From positions 1 to 45,360 of the forward strand of contig NZ_JAJOIL010000033.1 in the NCBI RefSeq assembly GCF_021209385.1: a DNA stretch of 45,360 bases, in the 5' to 3' direction. Positions 6,591-14,605 of this stretch are shown piece after piece (the stretch's first letter is position 1; the number at the start of each line of letters is the position of its first letter). This DNA is from Seleniivibrio sp. (GTDB lineage Bacteria; Chrysiogenota; Deferribacteres; Deferribacterales; Geovibrionaceae). Made by a program: the position numbers and the translations under genes. The notes under the pieces were generated by a model. It did no database searches and had not been told where the DNA came from. It worked only from the letters and a program-made list of their open reading frames with translations.

Positions 6591-8501
6591 ATGAGAAACC
6601 GTGGCTTTGACGTAGATTTCACCGCAGAGGATGCATCAGCGCTGGCAGAGACCGCAAGGCTTTGCCGCGGCGATATACTTAAAATGACAACACTTGCCGC
6701 AAGCGGACACCCCGGCGGTTCCATGTCTTCCATAGACATGTATCTGACCGTTTACAGGTTTGCGAACATCACACCCGAAAACGTGAAATCACCTTCGCGT
6801 GACAGAGTTTTCGTTTCCCACGGACATACAAGCCCCGGTGTATACTCCGCACTGGCGAGAAACGGTTTTTTCGATATCGACAAGGCTGTTTCAGAATTCC
6901 GCCTTGCCGGAAGCATCTATGAAGGTCACATCGAAAGGATGGTGAACGGTGTGGAGTGGACGACAGGAAACCTCGGACAGGGACTTTCCGCGGCTTGCGG
7001 CGCTGCAATGGCAGGCGAGATATCGGGCGAAGAGTTCAACGTTTTCTGCTTCATGGGTGACGGCGAACAGCAGAAAGGTCAGCAGTCCGAAGCGAGACGC
7101 TTTGCCGCTATGCACGGACTTACTAACATCACCGCGTTCATTGACTATAACAAACTCCAGATAAGCGGCGACATTGAACACGTCATGTATCAGAACATAA
7201 AAGACGATTATACCGCTGACGGATGGTTCGTTATCACTGTTGACGGACATGACTATGAAAAACTTTTCACAGCTATTAAATACGGACAGAAGATAGAACA
7301 GCCAGTGCTTATCCTTGCTGAAACAGTGATGAGCAAAGGCGTTTCCTTCATGGAAAACATCCATGGATATCACGGCAAACCCCTTACCGAGGAACAGCTT
7401 GAAAAAGCACTCGGCGAGCTTGGGCTTGAAAACGACATTGCCGTATACAAAGAGGCGAGAAAAAGCTTCGTGTTCGATCCTTCACACCACGAGCTTGAAA
7501 TCCCCGAAGTTAAAGTTTCATACGATATCAACAAAGAGTACGGGCTTGATGTTAAGACCGACTGCCGCTCGGCTTTCGGTGACGCGATATACGACCTTGT
7601 GAAAGGTTCTCAGGCGGAGGGCATGACACCTGTTGCAGTTTTCGACTGTGACCTTGCCAGCTCCGTTAAGACCGACAAAGTTGAAAAGGAATTCCCCGAC
7701 AATTTTGTTCAGACAGGTATTCAGGAACACCACGCATGTTCTGCGGCTGGTGCGGCGAGCGTCAACGGCGTTCTCCCCTTCTTTGCGGATTTCGGCGTGT
7801 TCGGTGTTGACGAAGTTTACAACCAGCAGAGGCTGAACGATATAAACGCGGCAAGTCTTAAAACCGTCACAACCCACATCGGTATCGACGTGGGCGAAGA
7901 CGGAAAAACCCACCAGTGTATCGACTATCTCGGCACACTGCGCAACCTTTTCGGTTTCCGCGTGATAATCCCTGCTGACCCAAACCAGACATACAAGGCA
8001 GTATGTTTTGCCGCTGAAAACCCCGGCAACTTCCTTGTGGGTATGGGACGTTCAAAACTTGCGGTAATAGCAAACGGTGACAAACCCTTCTATGGAAAAG
8101 ACTATACTTTCAAATACGGACAGGTGGACGTTCTTCGCGACGGCGATTTTGCTATTGCTACCTACGGCAGTATGACAGGCAGAGCGCTTAAGGTTGCTGA
8201 AATCCTTGAAAAACAGGGTATCAAGGCAGCGGTTCTTAACTGCTCATGCCCTCTTCACCCCGATATGGAAGTTTTTGAGAAATACACAGACAAACCCGTT
8301 TTCGTTTATGAAGACCATAACGAATTCACAGGTCTTGCGGCAACTCTTGCCAACAGATTTTCAGAGGACGGAGAACCCGTTCGGCTGGTGCGTTTCGGTG
8401 TGAGAGGCTATGCATTCTCCGGTACACCCGACGATATATTCAAACTGCTGGGTCTCGACCCTGAAACAGTTGCAGAAAGCATTAAAGCGGAGCTTGCATG
8501 A
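6591..8501 (+). CDS. tkt: Transketolase
   Basis: Thiamine-diphosphate enzyme of the pentose phosphate pathway; it moves two-carbon units between ketose and aldose phosphates. 636 aa, a full-length single chain. The N-terminal TPP domain has SGHPGGSMSSID near residue 38, SHGHTSPGVYSAL, and the TPP motif MGDGEQQKGQQSEA near 153 closing with DYNKLQISG. The pyrimidine domain has TGIQEHHACSAAGAA (catalytic Glu) and GEDGKTHQCIDYLG, followed by the C-terminal domain. I start at the ATG at 6591, which has TGAGGT 7 nt upstream; the longer frame from 6459 only translates the repeat. Its stop overlaps rlmB (ATGA). It supplies erythrose 4-phosphate, which the DAHP synthase in this window consumes. Confidence 0.93.
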   Translation: MRNRGFDVDFTAEDASALAETARLCRGDILKMTTLAASGHPGGSMSSIDMYLTVYRFANITPENVKSPSRDRVFVSHGHTSPGVYSALARNGFFDIDKAVSEFRLAGSIYEGHIERMVNGVEWTTGNLGQGLSAACGAAMAGEISGEEFNVFCFMGDGEQQKGQQSEARRFAAMHGLTNITAFIDYNKLQISGDIEHVMYQNIKDDYTADGWFVITVDGHDYEKLFTAIKYGQKIEQPVLILAETVMSKGVSFMENIHGYHGKPLTEEQLEKALGELGLENDIAVYKEARKSFVFDPSHHELEIPEVKVSYDINKEYGLDVKTDCRSAFGDAIYDLVKGSQAEGMTPVAVFDCDLASSVKTDKVEKEFPDNFVQTGIQEHHACSAAGAASVNGVLPFFADFGVFGVDEVYNQQRLNDINAASLKTVTTHIGIDVGEDGKTHQCIDYLGTLRNLFGFRVIIPADPNQTYKAVCFAAENPGNFLVGMGRSKLAVIANGDKPFYGKDYTFKYGQVDVLRDGDFAIATYGSMTGRALKVAEILEKQGIKAAVLNCSCPLHPDMEVFEKYTDKPVFVYEDHNEFTGLAATLANRFSEDGEPVRLVRFGVRGYAFSGTPDDIFKLLGLDPETVAESIKAELA

Positions 8502-9181
8502 TAATCCACGGACGCAACACTGTTGAGGAAGCGCTTAAACTTGATATGGTAAAACTCCTTCATGTGAAGGTGAACTCCACTTTCGACCCGAAAAGGTACA
8601 CTGTGGAATACAGAACTTACGGCTCGAAAGAATTTGAACACTTTTTCGGTCAGGAGGCGCAGGGCGTCGCCGCCGATATAAAAGACATAGAACCGAAAAA
8701 CTTTGACAAGGCGTTCGATAAGATAATTGAGAACGGACCTGTGGTTATTCTGGACAGGATATTCGACCCCCATAATTACGGCGCGATAATCCGTGCGGCA
8801 AACTGTTTCGGCGTAAAGACCGTTATGGTCGGGTTTGACAAACAGTCTCCGGTTACGGCTGCTGTCTGCAAAGCGTCCAGCGGCACAATCTTTCACACGC
8901 TTGTGGTCGGTGCGGTGAACACCGCGACTGCTCTTAAAAAGCTGAAAGATGCAGGGTACAAAGTGTATGCGGCGGATGTTAACGGTCAGACAGCTCTTAA
9001 AGACGCTGCGTTTGACCCGAAATCAATTCTTATCATGGGTTCGGAAGGCAAGGGAATAAGACCCGCTCTTCTGGAGCTTGCAGATACCCATGTGAAAATC
9101 CCCATGCGCGGGGATATTGACTCTCTGAACGTTGCTCAGAGCGCGGCTGTTATACTGTACGAATTTACGAGGAATCTGTAA
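8498..9181 (+). CDS. rlmB: 23S rRNA (guanosine-2'-O)-methyltransferase, TrmH/SpoU family
   Basis: SPOUT-class methyltransferase of 227 aa with the three SpoU motifs: LDRIFDPHNYGAIIRAA near residue 84, IMGSEGKGIRP near 177, and IPMRGDIDSLNVAQSAAVILYE near 197. These form the trefoil knot that binds S-adenosylmethionine. The short N-terminal part (MIIHGRNTVEEAL...) is the substrate-binding domain typical of RlmB, which methylates G2251 of 23S rRNA. Translationally coupled to transketolase. A TrmH-type tRNA target is possible, but the MIIHGRNTVEEAL opening favours RlmB. Confidence 0.85.
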   Translation: MIIHGRNTVEEALKLDMVKLLHVKVNSTFDPKRYTVEYRTYGSKEFEHFFGQEAQGVAADIKDIEPKNFDKAFDKIIENGPVVILDRIFDPHNYGAIIRAANCFGVKTVMVGFDKQSPVTAAVCKASSGTIFHTLVVGAVNTATALKKLKDAGYKVYAADVNGQTALKDAAFDPKSILIMGSEGKGIRPALLELADTHVKIPMRGDIDSLNVAQSAAVILYEFTRNL

Positions 9182-9207
9182 AAAGTATTCTTTCACTCCG
9201 AAAAGAG

Positions 9208-9236
9208 TTGACAGAGTAAAACTCATTCTATATTTT
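9208..9236 (+). promoter_or_regulatory. Promoter for rlmH-dksA
   Basis: TTGACA (9208-9213), 17 bp, TATTTT (9231-9236). The start would be near 9243, leaving a leader of only a few bases before the ATG at 9250, which has only a weak GAG as ribosome binding site. Confidence 0.5.
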
Positions 9237-9249
9237 ACGAGCAATTCCG

Positions 9250-9657
9250 ATGCTGATAAAAATAGTTATGGCATCCAAAATTAAAGAACCGGAAATAAAG
9301 AGTTTAGTTGACAGATACATAAAAATGTCTGGCGGCTTTATGCCTGTTACGGTCGAGGTTGATAAGAACGGTCACGGCGGTAACCATAAAGGACTTCTGG
9401 TTGGAATGGATCCCGCAGGAACGAAGTTTTCAAGCGAAAAATTCGCCGAATGGCTGAACAAACGCATTGAAACCTACGGGGACGTGACCTTTTACATCGG
9501 CGAGGCAGAGGGTCTGCCGGCTGATGTTAGGGCTTCGGCTAAAGAATTTATTTCGCTGTCCGAAATGACAATGGCACACAGGGTCAGTCTTTTGGTTCTG
9601 GCGGAACAGATTTACAGGGCGCTGACCATAATGAACGGTCATCCGTATCATAAATAG
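9250..9657 (+). CDS. rlmH: 23S rRNA (pseudouridine-1915-N3)-methyltransferase RlmH
   Basis: Small SPOUT methyltransferase (YbeA/COG1576), 135 aa, that methylates pseudouridine 1915 in helix 69 of 23S rRNA using S-adenosylmethionine. The C-terminal knot is recognisable: TFYIGEAEGLP near residue 80, then LSEMTMAHRVSLLVLAEQIY and the invariant end ALTIMNGHPYHK. The usual IGGA is IGEA here, a minor deviation. It follows rlmB by 68 bp, so two ribosome-modification genes are adjacent, but it probably has its own promoter at 9208-9236. Confidence 0.9.
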   Translation: MLIKIVMASKIKEPEIKSLVDRYIKMSGGFMPVTVEVDKNGHGGNHKGLLVGMDPAGTKFSSEKFAEWLNKRIETYGDVTFYIGEAEGLPADVRASAKEFISLSEMTMAHRVSLLVLAEQIYRALTIMNGHPYHK

Positions 9658-9665
9658 AAACTGCG

Positions 9666-9690
9666 TGTAAAAGGCTTTTCTGCTTTTACA
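9666..9690 (+). other. Stem-loop between rlmH and dksA-like gene
   Basis: TGTAAAAG (9666-9673), a 9-nt loop and CTTTTACA (9683-9690) form a perfect 8-bp stem. It is not followed by a T run, so it is not a standard terminator; it may only slow degradation or reduce read-through. The AAGGAGGG ribosome binding site of the next gene follows at 9700. Confidence 0.35.
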
Positions 9691-9713
9691 TCTGGCTTTT
9701 AAGGAGGGCTGGT

Positions 9714-10076
9714 ATGGACAGGGAAAGACTGAACTACCACAGGGACAAACTGCTTAAGATGAGGAGAGAACTCATCGACAAGCTCAACGAGAGATATCAC
9801 GATGCAATGAGCCTCGGCGAAGACGGTACACAGGACGCCGCGGATGAAGCATATAATCTCTATAACAAAAACCTCATGCTCGGACGCGTTGAGACGGACG
9901 CTCTTAAGCTTCGCCTCATTGAGCAGGCTTTGGTGCGCATCGGAAATGGCACCTATGGCGTATGTATAGAGTGCGAAGAGGACATTGAGGAGAAACGCCT
10001 CGAGTATGTGCCATTCGCCAGATACTGCACCGACTGCAAGACCGAACTGGAAAAGAAAGGTCTTATCAAGATGTAA
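9714..10076 (+). CDS. DksA/TraR family zinc-finger regulator
   Basis: 120-aa RNA-polymerase-binding regulator of the DksA/TraR/YocK group. Residues 1-70 are a predicted coiled coil (RDKLLKMRRELIDKLNERY) with the acidic stretch DGTQDAADEA that corresponds to the coiled-coil tip. The C-terminal zinc finger is C-x2-C-x17-C-x2-C (CIEC...CTDC). Such proteins enter the secondary channel of RNA polymerase and, with ppGpp, tune rRNA and amino acid promoters. It has a very strong ribosome binding site and a factor-independent terminator straight after it. It is shorter than E. coli DksA (151 aa), so it may be a paralogue rather than the main one. Confidence 0.88.
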   Translation: MDRERLNYHRDKLLKMRRELIDKLNERYHDAMSLGEDGTQDAADEAYNLYNKNLMLGRVETDALKLRLIEQALVRIGNGTYGVCIECEEDIEEKRLEYVPFARYCTDCKTELEKKGLIKM

Positions 10077-10081
10077 CTGAC

Positions 10082-10113
10082 ACCCCGTCTCTTATGGCGG
10101 GGTTTTCTTTTTT
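10082..10113 (+). terminator. Factor-independent terminator after the dksA-like gene
   Basis: ACCCCG (10082-10087), a 10-nt loop, CGGGGT (10098-10103), then a T-rich tail to 10113 interrupted by one C. It separates this operon from gpmI. Confidence 0.85.
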
Positions 10114-10155
10114 GTGCTACACTCACGTTCACTACCAATCTTTTTGGAGCATGTC

Positions 10156-11673
10156 ATGTCGAATCAGAAAACTGTACTGCTCATCCTCGACGGCTGGGGT
10201 CTCAGGGATGAAGAAGAATACAATTCTATCAGAATAAGCAAAGCACCGAATTTTTTTAAGCTGATGGCGGAATGTCCCCATACGAAGCTTAATGCCAGCG
10301 AAGAGCATGTCGGTCTTCCCGAAGGACAGATGGGCAACTCCGAAGTGGGTCACACAAACATCGGAGCTGGACGCATTGTTTATCAGGAACTTCTTCGCGT
10401 GAGCCTCGCCATAAAAGACGGAAGCATGGCGAAGAATCCTGAGTTTGCAGCTTTTCTGAACACGGTCAAAGCTGATACGGGCAGGCTGCATCTTTTCGGA
10501 CTTCTGTCCGACGGCGGTGTGCATAGCCATATCGAGCATCTTAAGGGCATCATAGCCATAGCGAAACAGTTCGGCATACCGGAAGTTTACGTTCATGCTT
10601 TCATGGACGGACGTGATACTCCGCCTAAAAGCGGTCTGGGCTATATGCAGGAACTGACCGCATACATGAATGAACTGGACTACGGCAAAATTGCCACAGT
10701 CGCAGGGCGCTACTACCCAATGGACAGGGACAAACGCTGGGACAGAACAAAACTCGGATATGAAGCTCTGCGCGAAGGCATAGGGCTTGAAGCTGACGAC
10801 CCTTGCGCGGCTGTTCAGGCAGGGTACGACAGAGGTGAAACGGACGAATTCATAAAACCCACCGTGATAAAAGGGTTCGACGGAAAAGTGAACGACGGCG
10901 ACGGCGTTTTCTTCTTTAACTTCCGTGCGGACAGAGCGAGACAGCTTACAACTGTTTTCACAGACAAAACGTTCACGGAGTTTCCCCGCGTCACTCCCGA
11001 AGTGCATTTCATGACGCTCACTCAGTATGACAGCAAATTTCAGTGTCCTTATGCTTTCGGACCGGAAACTCTTAAGAATATATTCGGCGAGGTTATCAGC
11101 AAGCATGGACTGAAACAGCTCCGTATTGCTGAAACCGAAAAATATGCCCATGTTACATACTTTTTCAACGGCGGTGCGGAAACAGTTTTTGAGGGTGAGA
11201 AACGCGCCCTTCTGGAATCTCCCAGAGATGTCGCCACATACGATCTTAAACCGCAGATGAGTGTTTATCAGGTGCTTGACAGGTTCAAACAGGAGATAGA
11301 TTCCGTTGACGTTGTCATCATGAACTTTGCGAACCCCGACATGGTCGGACATTCCGGCATACTTGAAGCGGCGGTCAAGGCGTGTATTGCGGTTGACGAG
11401 TGCCTCGGCGAGGTTATGAAGATTGTCAAAGAGAAGAACGCGGTTCTCGCCGTTACGGCAGATCACGGCAATTGCGAACTTATGTGGGATTACGAGAACA
11501 ATCAGCCCCATACGGCACATACACTGAACCCCGTTCCGTTCATTATATATAACTATGACTGTAAGCTGACGAATGAAACGGGCAAGCTGGCTGACATCGC
11601 CCCTACTCTGCTTGATATCATGGGCATAGAAAAACCGGCTGAAATGACGGGAGAAAGCCTCCTCAGAAGATAA
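10156..11673 (+). CDS. gpmI: 2,3-bisphosphoglycerate-independent phosphoglycerate mutase
   Basis: Interconverts 3- and 2-phosphoglycerate. 505 aa, an alkaline-phosphatase-fold enzyme with two metal ions. Metal and catalytic motifs are present: LLILDGWGL at the N-terminus, GNSEVGHTNIGAGR (nucleophilic serine) near residue 58, DGRDTPPKSG, GRYYPMDRDKRWDR, NFRADRARQ near 255, ADHGNCELMWD near 436, and HTAHTLNPVPFI. I start at the ATG at 10156 (GGAG 6 nt upstream) rather than an in-frame ATG 42 bp earlier. The stop overlaps comF (TAATG). It clusters with gap and pgk, so three consecutive lower-glycolysis reactions lie within 5.6 kb. Confidence 0.95.
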   Translation: MSNQKTVLLILDGWGLRDEEEYNSIRISKAPNFFKLMAECPHTKLNASEEHVGLPEGQMGNSEVGHTNIGAGRIVYQELLRVSLAIKDGSMAKNPEFAAFLNTVKADTGRLHLFGLLSDGGVHSHIEHLKGIIAIAKQFGIPEVYVHAFMDGRDTPPKSGLGYMQELTAYMNELDYGKIATVAGRYYPMDRDKRWDRTKLGYEALREGIGLEADDPCAAVQAGYDRGETDEFIKPTVIKGFDGKVNDGDGVFFFNFRADRARQLTTVFTDKTFTEFPRVTPEVHFMTLTQYDSKFQCPYAFGPETLKNIFGEVISKHGLKQLRIAETEKYAHVTYFFNGGAETVFEGEKRALLESPRDVATYDLKPQMSVYQVLDRFKQEIDSVDVVIMNFANPDMVGHSGILEAAVKACIAVDECLGEVMKIVKEKNAVLAVTADHGNCELMWDYENNQPHTAHTLNPVPFIIYNYDCKLTNETGKLADIAPTLLDIMGIEKPAEMTGESLLRR

Positions 11674-12332
11674 TGCTCAGCGAAATATTCGCGCCTGAGT
11701 GCGCAGGATGCAAAGGCAGATGTGAAACCGGACTGCCTCTGTGCGACAAGTGCAGAAGTCTGCTAGCTGGCTATAAGCATTTCTGTCAAAACTGCGGGCA
11801 TCCACTAGGTGCGGACGCAAAAGTCTGCGGACACTGCCTCGGCGGTGCGCCCTGGGACAGGATATATATAGACTACAGATACACCGGAGCTTTGAAAAAA
11901 CTTCTGCTGCAGATAAAGTTCGGATACCGCGTAACGGGTATGAGCAGTCTGGGTTTGCTGGTTCATGCCACATTCTTACAAAAATATGATATTATTACTG
12001 ATGTTCCGTCACATTTCACAAGAAAACTTAGAAGGATAGCGCATCCGGCGCGCAGCCTGGCAAAACACATTGCTGTACATACAGGAACACATTATGAGCA
12101 GTTGCTTGTAAGAAATAGGAAAACCGAATACCAGTATAAGCTTAAAAGCCGGATGAGACATATTAACGTAAAGGGTGCTTTTTTCTGCGGCAAGGACTTA
12201 AGTAATTTGAAAATTCTGCTCGTTGATGATATTATAACCACAGGCGCCACTGTTAAAGAGTGCTGCAAAATTCTGAAACAGGCGGGTGCGGTCAAAACTG
12301 ACGTCTATGTTCTTTCGGGGGGGCGTTACTAG
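11673..12332 (+). CDS. comF: ComF family protein (phosphoribosyltransferase fold)
   Basis: 219 aa. The N-terminus is a zinc-ribbon with cysteine pairs CAGCKGRC, CDKC, CQNCG and CGHC (residues 8-55). The C-terminal part is a type I phosphoribosyltransferase domain ending in the PRPP loop LLVDDIITTGAT near residue 183. ComF proteins are needed for inward DNA transport in naturally competent bacteria, but they are widespread and their biochemical role is not settled. The family typically has a proline where this protein reads DVPSHFTRKLRRIAHPARSLAK in the middle. Coupled to gpmI by a 1-base overlap. Confidence 0.85.
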   Translation: MLSEIFAPECAGCKGRCETGLPLCDKCRSLLAGYKHFCQNCGHPLGADAKVCGHCLGGAPWDRIYIDYRYTGALKKLLLQIKFGYRVTGMSSLGLLVHATFLQKYDIITDVPSHFTRKLRRIAHPARSLAKHIAVHTGTHYEQLLVRNRKTEYQYKLKSRMRHINVKGAFFCGKDLSNLKILLVDDIITTGATVKECCKILKQAGAVKTDVYVLSGGRY

Positions 12333-12368
12333 GACATCGGTTTTTTCCCGCGCATCCAAGAGGTACGA

Positions 12369-13550
12369 ATGAACACACTTATATCAAGAGTCGCTATTCT
12401 GTTCAGGGACTGCTCCTTCCCTGTATATATTTATTTTCCCGACAATGGAGCTTTTTATCAGGTTGTTTCAGGACAGCACGAAAAGGTGCCTGTGCCTTCC
12501 ACCATGAAGTCTTATCTCGACAGCGAAGAAACATTTTTCCAGTCGTTTAAAAAAGGCGAAAACATGATGTCCTTTTATTTCCTGCGCTACGAGCAGGAGG
12601 GTGAAAGGGTCGTCGTTATGATAAACTCTGACAAAAACCGCAAACACCTCAACACTATTGCGCGGTCTGTCAACGGCGTTATGATGGAAGCGCAGGAATC
12701 TGTCAGAGTGCTTCGACACAGCCGTATGAAGATGATGAAACTGCTGGACGGTCTGAAAATGCCGCTGTTCAGTGTTTCCGGCGAGTATCTGATAATAAAC
12801 GTGAACAAGGCTCTTGCCGATTTTCTGGGACAGACAAACATCCCGCAGATGATAGGCAAAAAGTGCTATGAAGTTATACACGGGCGAACGGAACCCTGTA
12901 CTTTCTGCCGGATGGCTGAAATTATGGCAGGGGAAAACGTCGGCTCGCAGAACATACGCATAGAAAAAGAGAGCGAAACTCTCCATTTCGAGCATCACAT
13001 GTTTCCGGTTTATGACCAGACCGGTGAACTGAACGAGTTCGGCGAGTTTATGTTCGACATTACAGAACACTTCCACCTCGTCCAGTCCATCGAAAAATAT
13101 AAGGAACGCGTCAAAACCTTCCAGAAAGCCGAAGTCGACAAGATGAACGAGATCGGTGATCTGAAAAAGGCGTACAAAGACCTTGAAAAGAACTATGACG
13201 AAGTGTTTCTGAAAAACCGCAAGATGAGCAAAGCGCTGGAAAAACTTTTTGCGGATGATAACATAAACGAACTCCTTAAACTCCGGCAGGAGAACAAGGA
13301 CATAAAGAATAAGCTGGTGCGCTCCGCAACCGCCCTTAAGAACTTCCAGAGCACTCTGGAGCTTCAGCAGGAGAAGTATAACGATCTCAGCAAAAGGACG
13401 GTCTATCAGCTTGAAAGGCTTATCAACACTGTTAATAAGAAATCCGTTGTTACGGACAAAGAACTCGGAACGCTCCTTAAAATGGTGACAGACGAGATAA
13501 AATCAATCCGCCGTCACCTTAAGCTTGAAGCGCCGCCCGAGAGCGATTAA
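12369..13550 (+). CDS. PAS-domain protein with C-terminal coiled coil
   Basis: 393 aa, cytoplasmic, no output domain that I recognise. Residues 1-105 are an unassigned N-terminal domain. Residues about 125-240 form a PAS domain with the pattern KKCYEVIHGRTEPCTFCRM, i.e. a C-x2-C pair that could hold a cofactor or a disulfide. Residues about 245-370 are a long charged coiled coil. PAS3 of the GGDEF-EAL protein at 25476-28376 has the related pattern CYELLHGKGKAC, so the two may sense similar signals. It lies between comF and gap, same strand, with AGAGG before the start. It may bind a partner through the coiled coil; function unknown. Confidence 0.75.
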   Translation: MNTLISRVAILFRDCSFPVYIYFPDNGAFYQVVSGQHEKVPVPSTMKSYLDSEETFFQSFKKGENMMSFYFLRYEQEGERVVVMINSDKNRKHLNTIARSVNGVMMEAQESVRVLRHSRMKMMKLLDGLKMPLFSVSGEYLIINVNKALADFLGQTNIPQMIGKKCYEVIHGRTEPCTFCRMAEIMAGENVGSQNIRIEKESETLHFEHHMFPVYDQTGELNEFGEFMFDITEHFHLVQSIEKYKERVKTFQKAEVDKMNEIGDLKKAYKDLEKNYDEVFLKNRKMSKALEKLFADDNINELLKLRQENKDIKNKLVRSATALKNFQSTLELQQEKYNDLSKRTVYQLERLINTVNKKSVVTDKELGTLLKMVTDEIKSIRRHLKLEAPPESD

Positions 13551-13597
13551 TATAACATCTTTAAATATCAGAACTAGGGATTATACCGGAGGTTAAA

Positions 13598-14596
13598 ATG
13601 GGTGTAAAACTTGGAATCAACGGTTTCGGACGTATCGGACGCTGTACTCTCAGAGCGATCGTCCAGCGCGGACTTGATGTTGATATCGTGGCTATCAACG
13701 ACCTCACAGATACCAAAACACTGGCGCATCTGCTCAAATATGACTCTGTTCACGGACCCGCTAAGTTTGATGTGGAGGCCGCTGAAGACGGTATCATCAT
13801 CAACGGAAAAAAAGTGAAGATATGTGCGGAAAAAGACCCCGCCCTTCTCCCATGGAAAGAGCTTGGCGTTGACGTTGTTCTTGAATCCACAGGCAGATTT
13901 ACAAAAGGTTCCCTTGCTCAGAAGCATATAGATGCCGGCGCTAAAAAAGTCATTATCTCCGCACCCGGCGAAGAGGTTGACCTTACACTTGTCATAGGTG
14001 TTAACGACAGCCAGTATGACAAGACAAAGCATCATATCATCTCTAACGCTTCCTGTACTACAAACTGCCTCGCTCCCGTGGCAAAAGTTCTCAATGACAC
14101 ATTCGGACTGAATAAAGGCATCATGACCACAGTCCACTCATATACAAACGACCAGAACGTACTTGACCTGCCCCACAAAGACCTGCGCCGCGCAAGAGCG
14201 TGTGCCGTCAGCATGATCCCCACCTCCACAGGTGCGGCAAAAGCTGTGGGTCTGGTTCTGCCGGAGCTGAAAGGCAAGCTGACAGGATATGCAGTGCGTG
14301 TCCCCACACCCAACGTTTCGCTGGTGGATCTTACTGTTGAACTTGCAAAAGAGGCAACAAAGGAATCCGTTAACGAAGCTATGAAAAAAGCCGCCGAAGG
14401 CGCTATGAAAGGTGTTCTGCGTTATACCGACGAACCCCTTGTTTCTATCGACCTTAACGGCGAACCTGCATCATCAACATTCGATTCTCTGCTCACTATG
14501 GTGCTTGAAGGCAACATGGTGAAGATAGTAAGCTGGTACGACAATGAATGGGGCTATTCCAACCGTTGCGCCGAGCTGCTGACTAAAGTGCTTTAA
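13598..14596 (+). CDS. gap: Glyceraldehyde-3-phosphate dehydrogenase
   Basis: NAD-dependent oxidation and phosphorylation of glyceraldehyde 3-phosphate, 332 aa, tetrameric cytosolic enzyme. The Rossmann motif INGFGRIGR is at residues 7-15. The catalytic cysteine is C153 in SNASCTTNCLAP, with a histidine downstream in TTVHSYTNDQ. The end SWYDNEWGYSNR is canonical for type I GAPDH. It has a strong ribosome binding site (CCGGAGG). Nine bases separate it from pgk, so the two are co-transcribed up to the terminator at 15782. Confidence 0.96.
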   Translation: MGVKLGINGFGRIGRCTLRAIVQRGLDVDIVAINDLTDTKTLAHLLKYDSVHGPAKFDVEAAEDGIIINGKKVKICAEKDPALLPWKELGVDVVLESTGRFTKGSLAQKHIDAGAKKVIISAPGEEVDLTLVIGVNDSQYDKTKHHIISNASCTTNCLAPVAKVLNDTFGLNKGIMTTVHSYTNDQNVLDLPHKDLRRARACAVSMIPTSTGAAKAVGLVLPELKGKLTGYAVRVPTPNVSLVDLTVELAKEATKESVNEAMKKAAEGAMKGVLRYTDEPLVSIDLNGEPASSTFDSLLTMVLEGNMVKIVSWYDNEWGYSNRCAELLTKVL

Positions 14597-14605
14597 GGGT
14601 TATTT

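Noticed and set aside
10132-11520. A 462-codon open frame on the minus strand
   Set aside because: It is the antisense shadow of gpmI, with no domain and no ribosome binding site.
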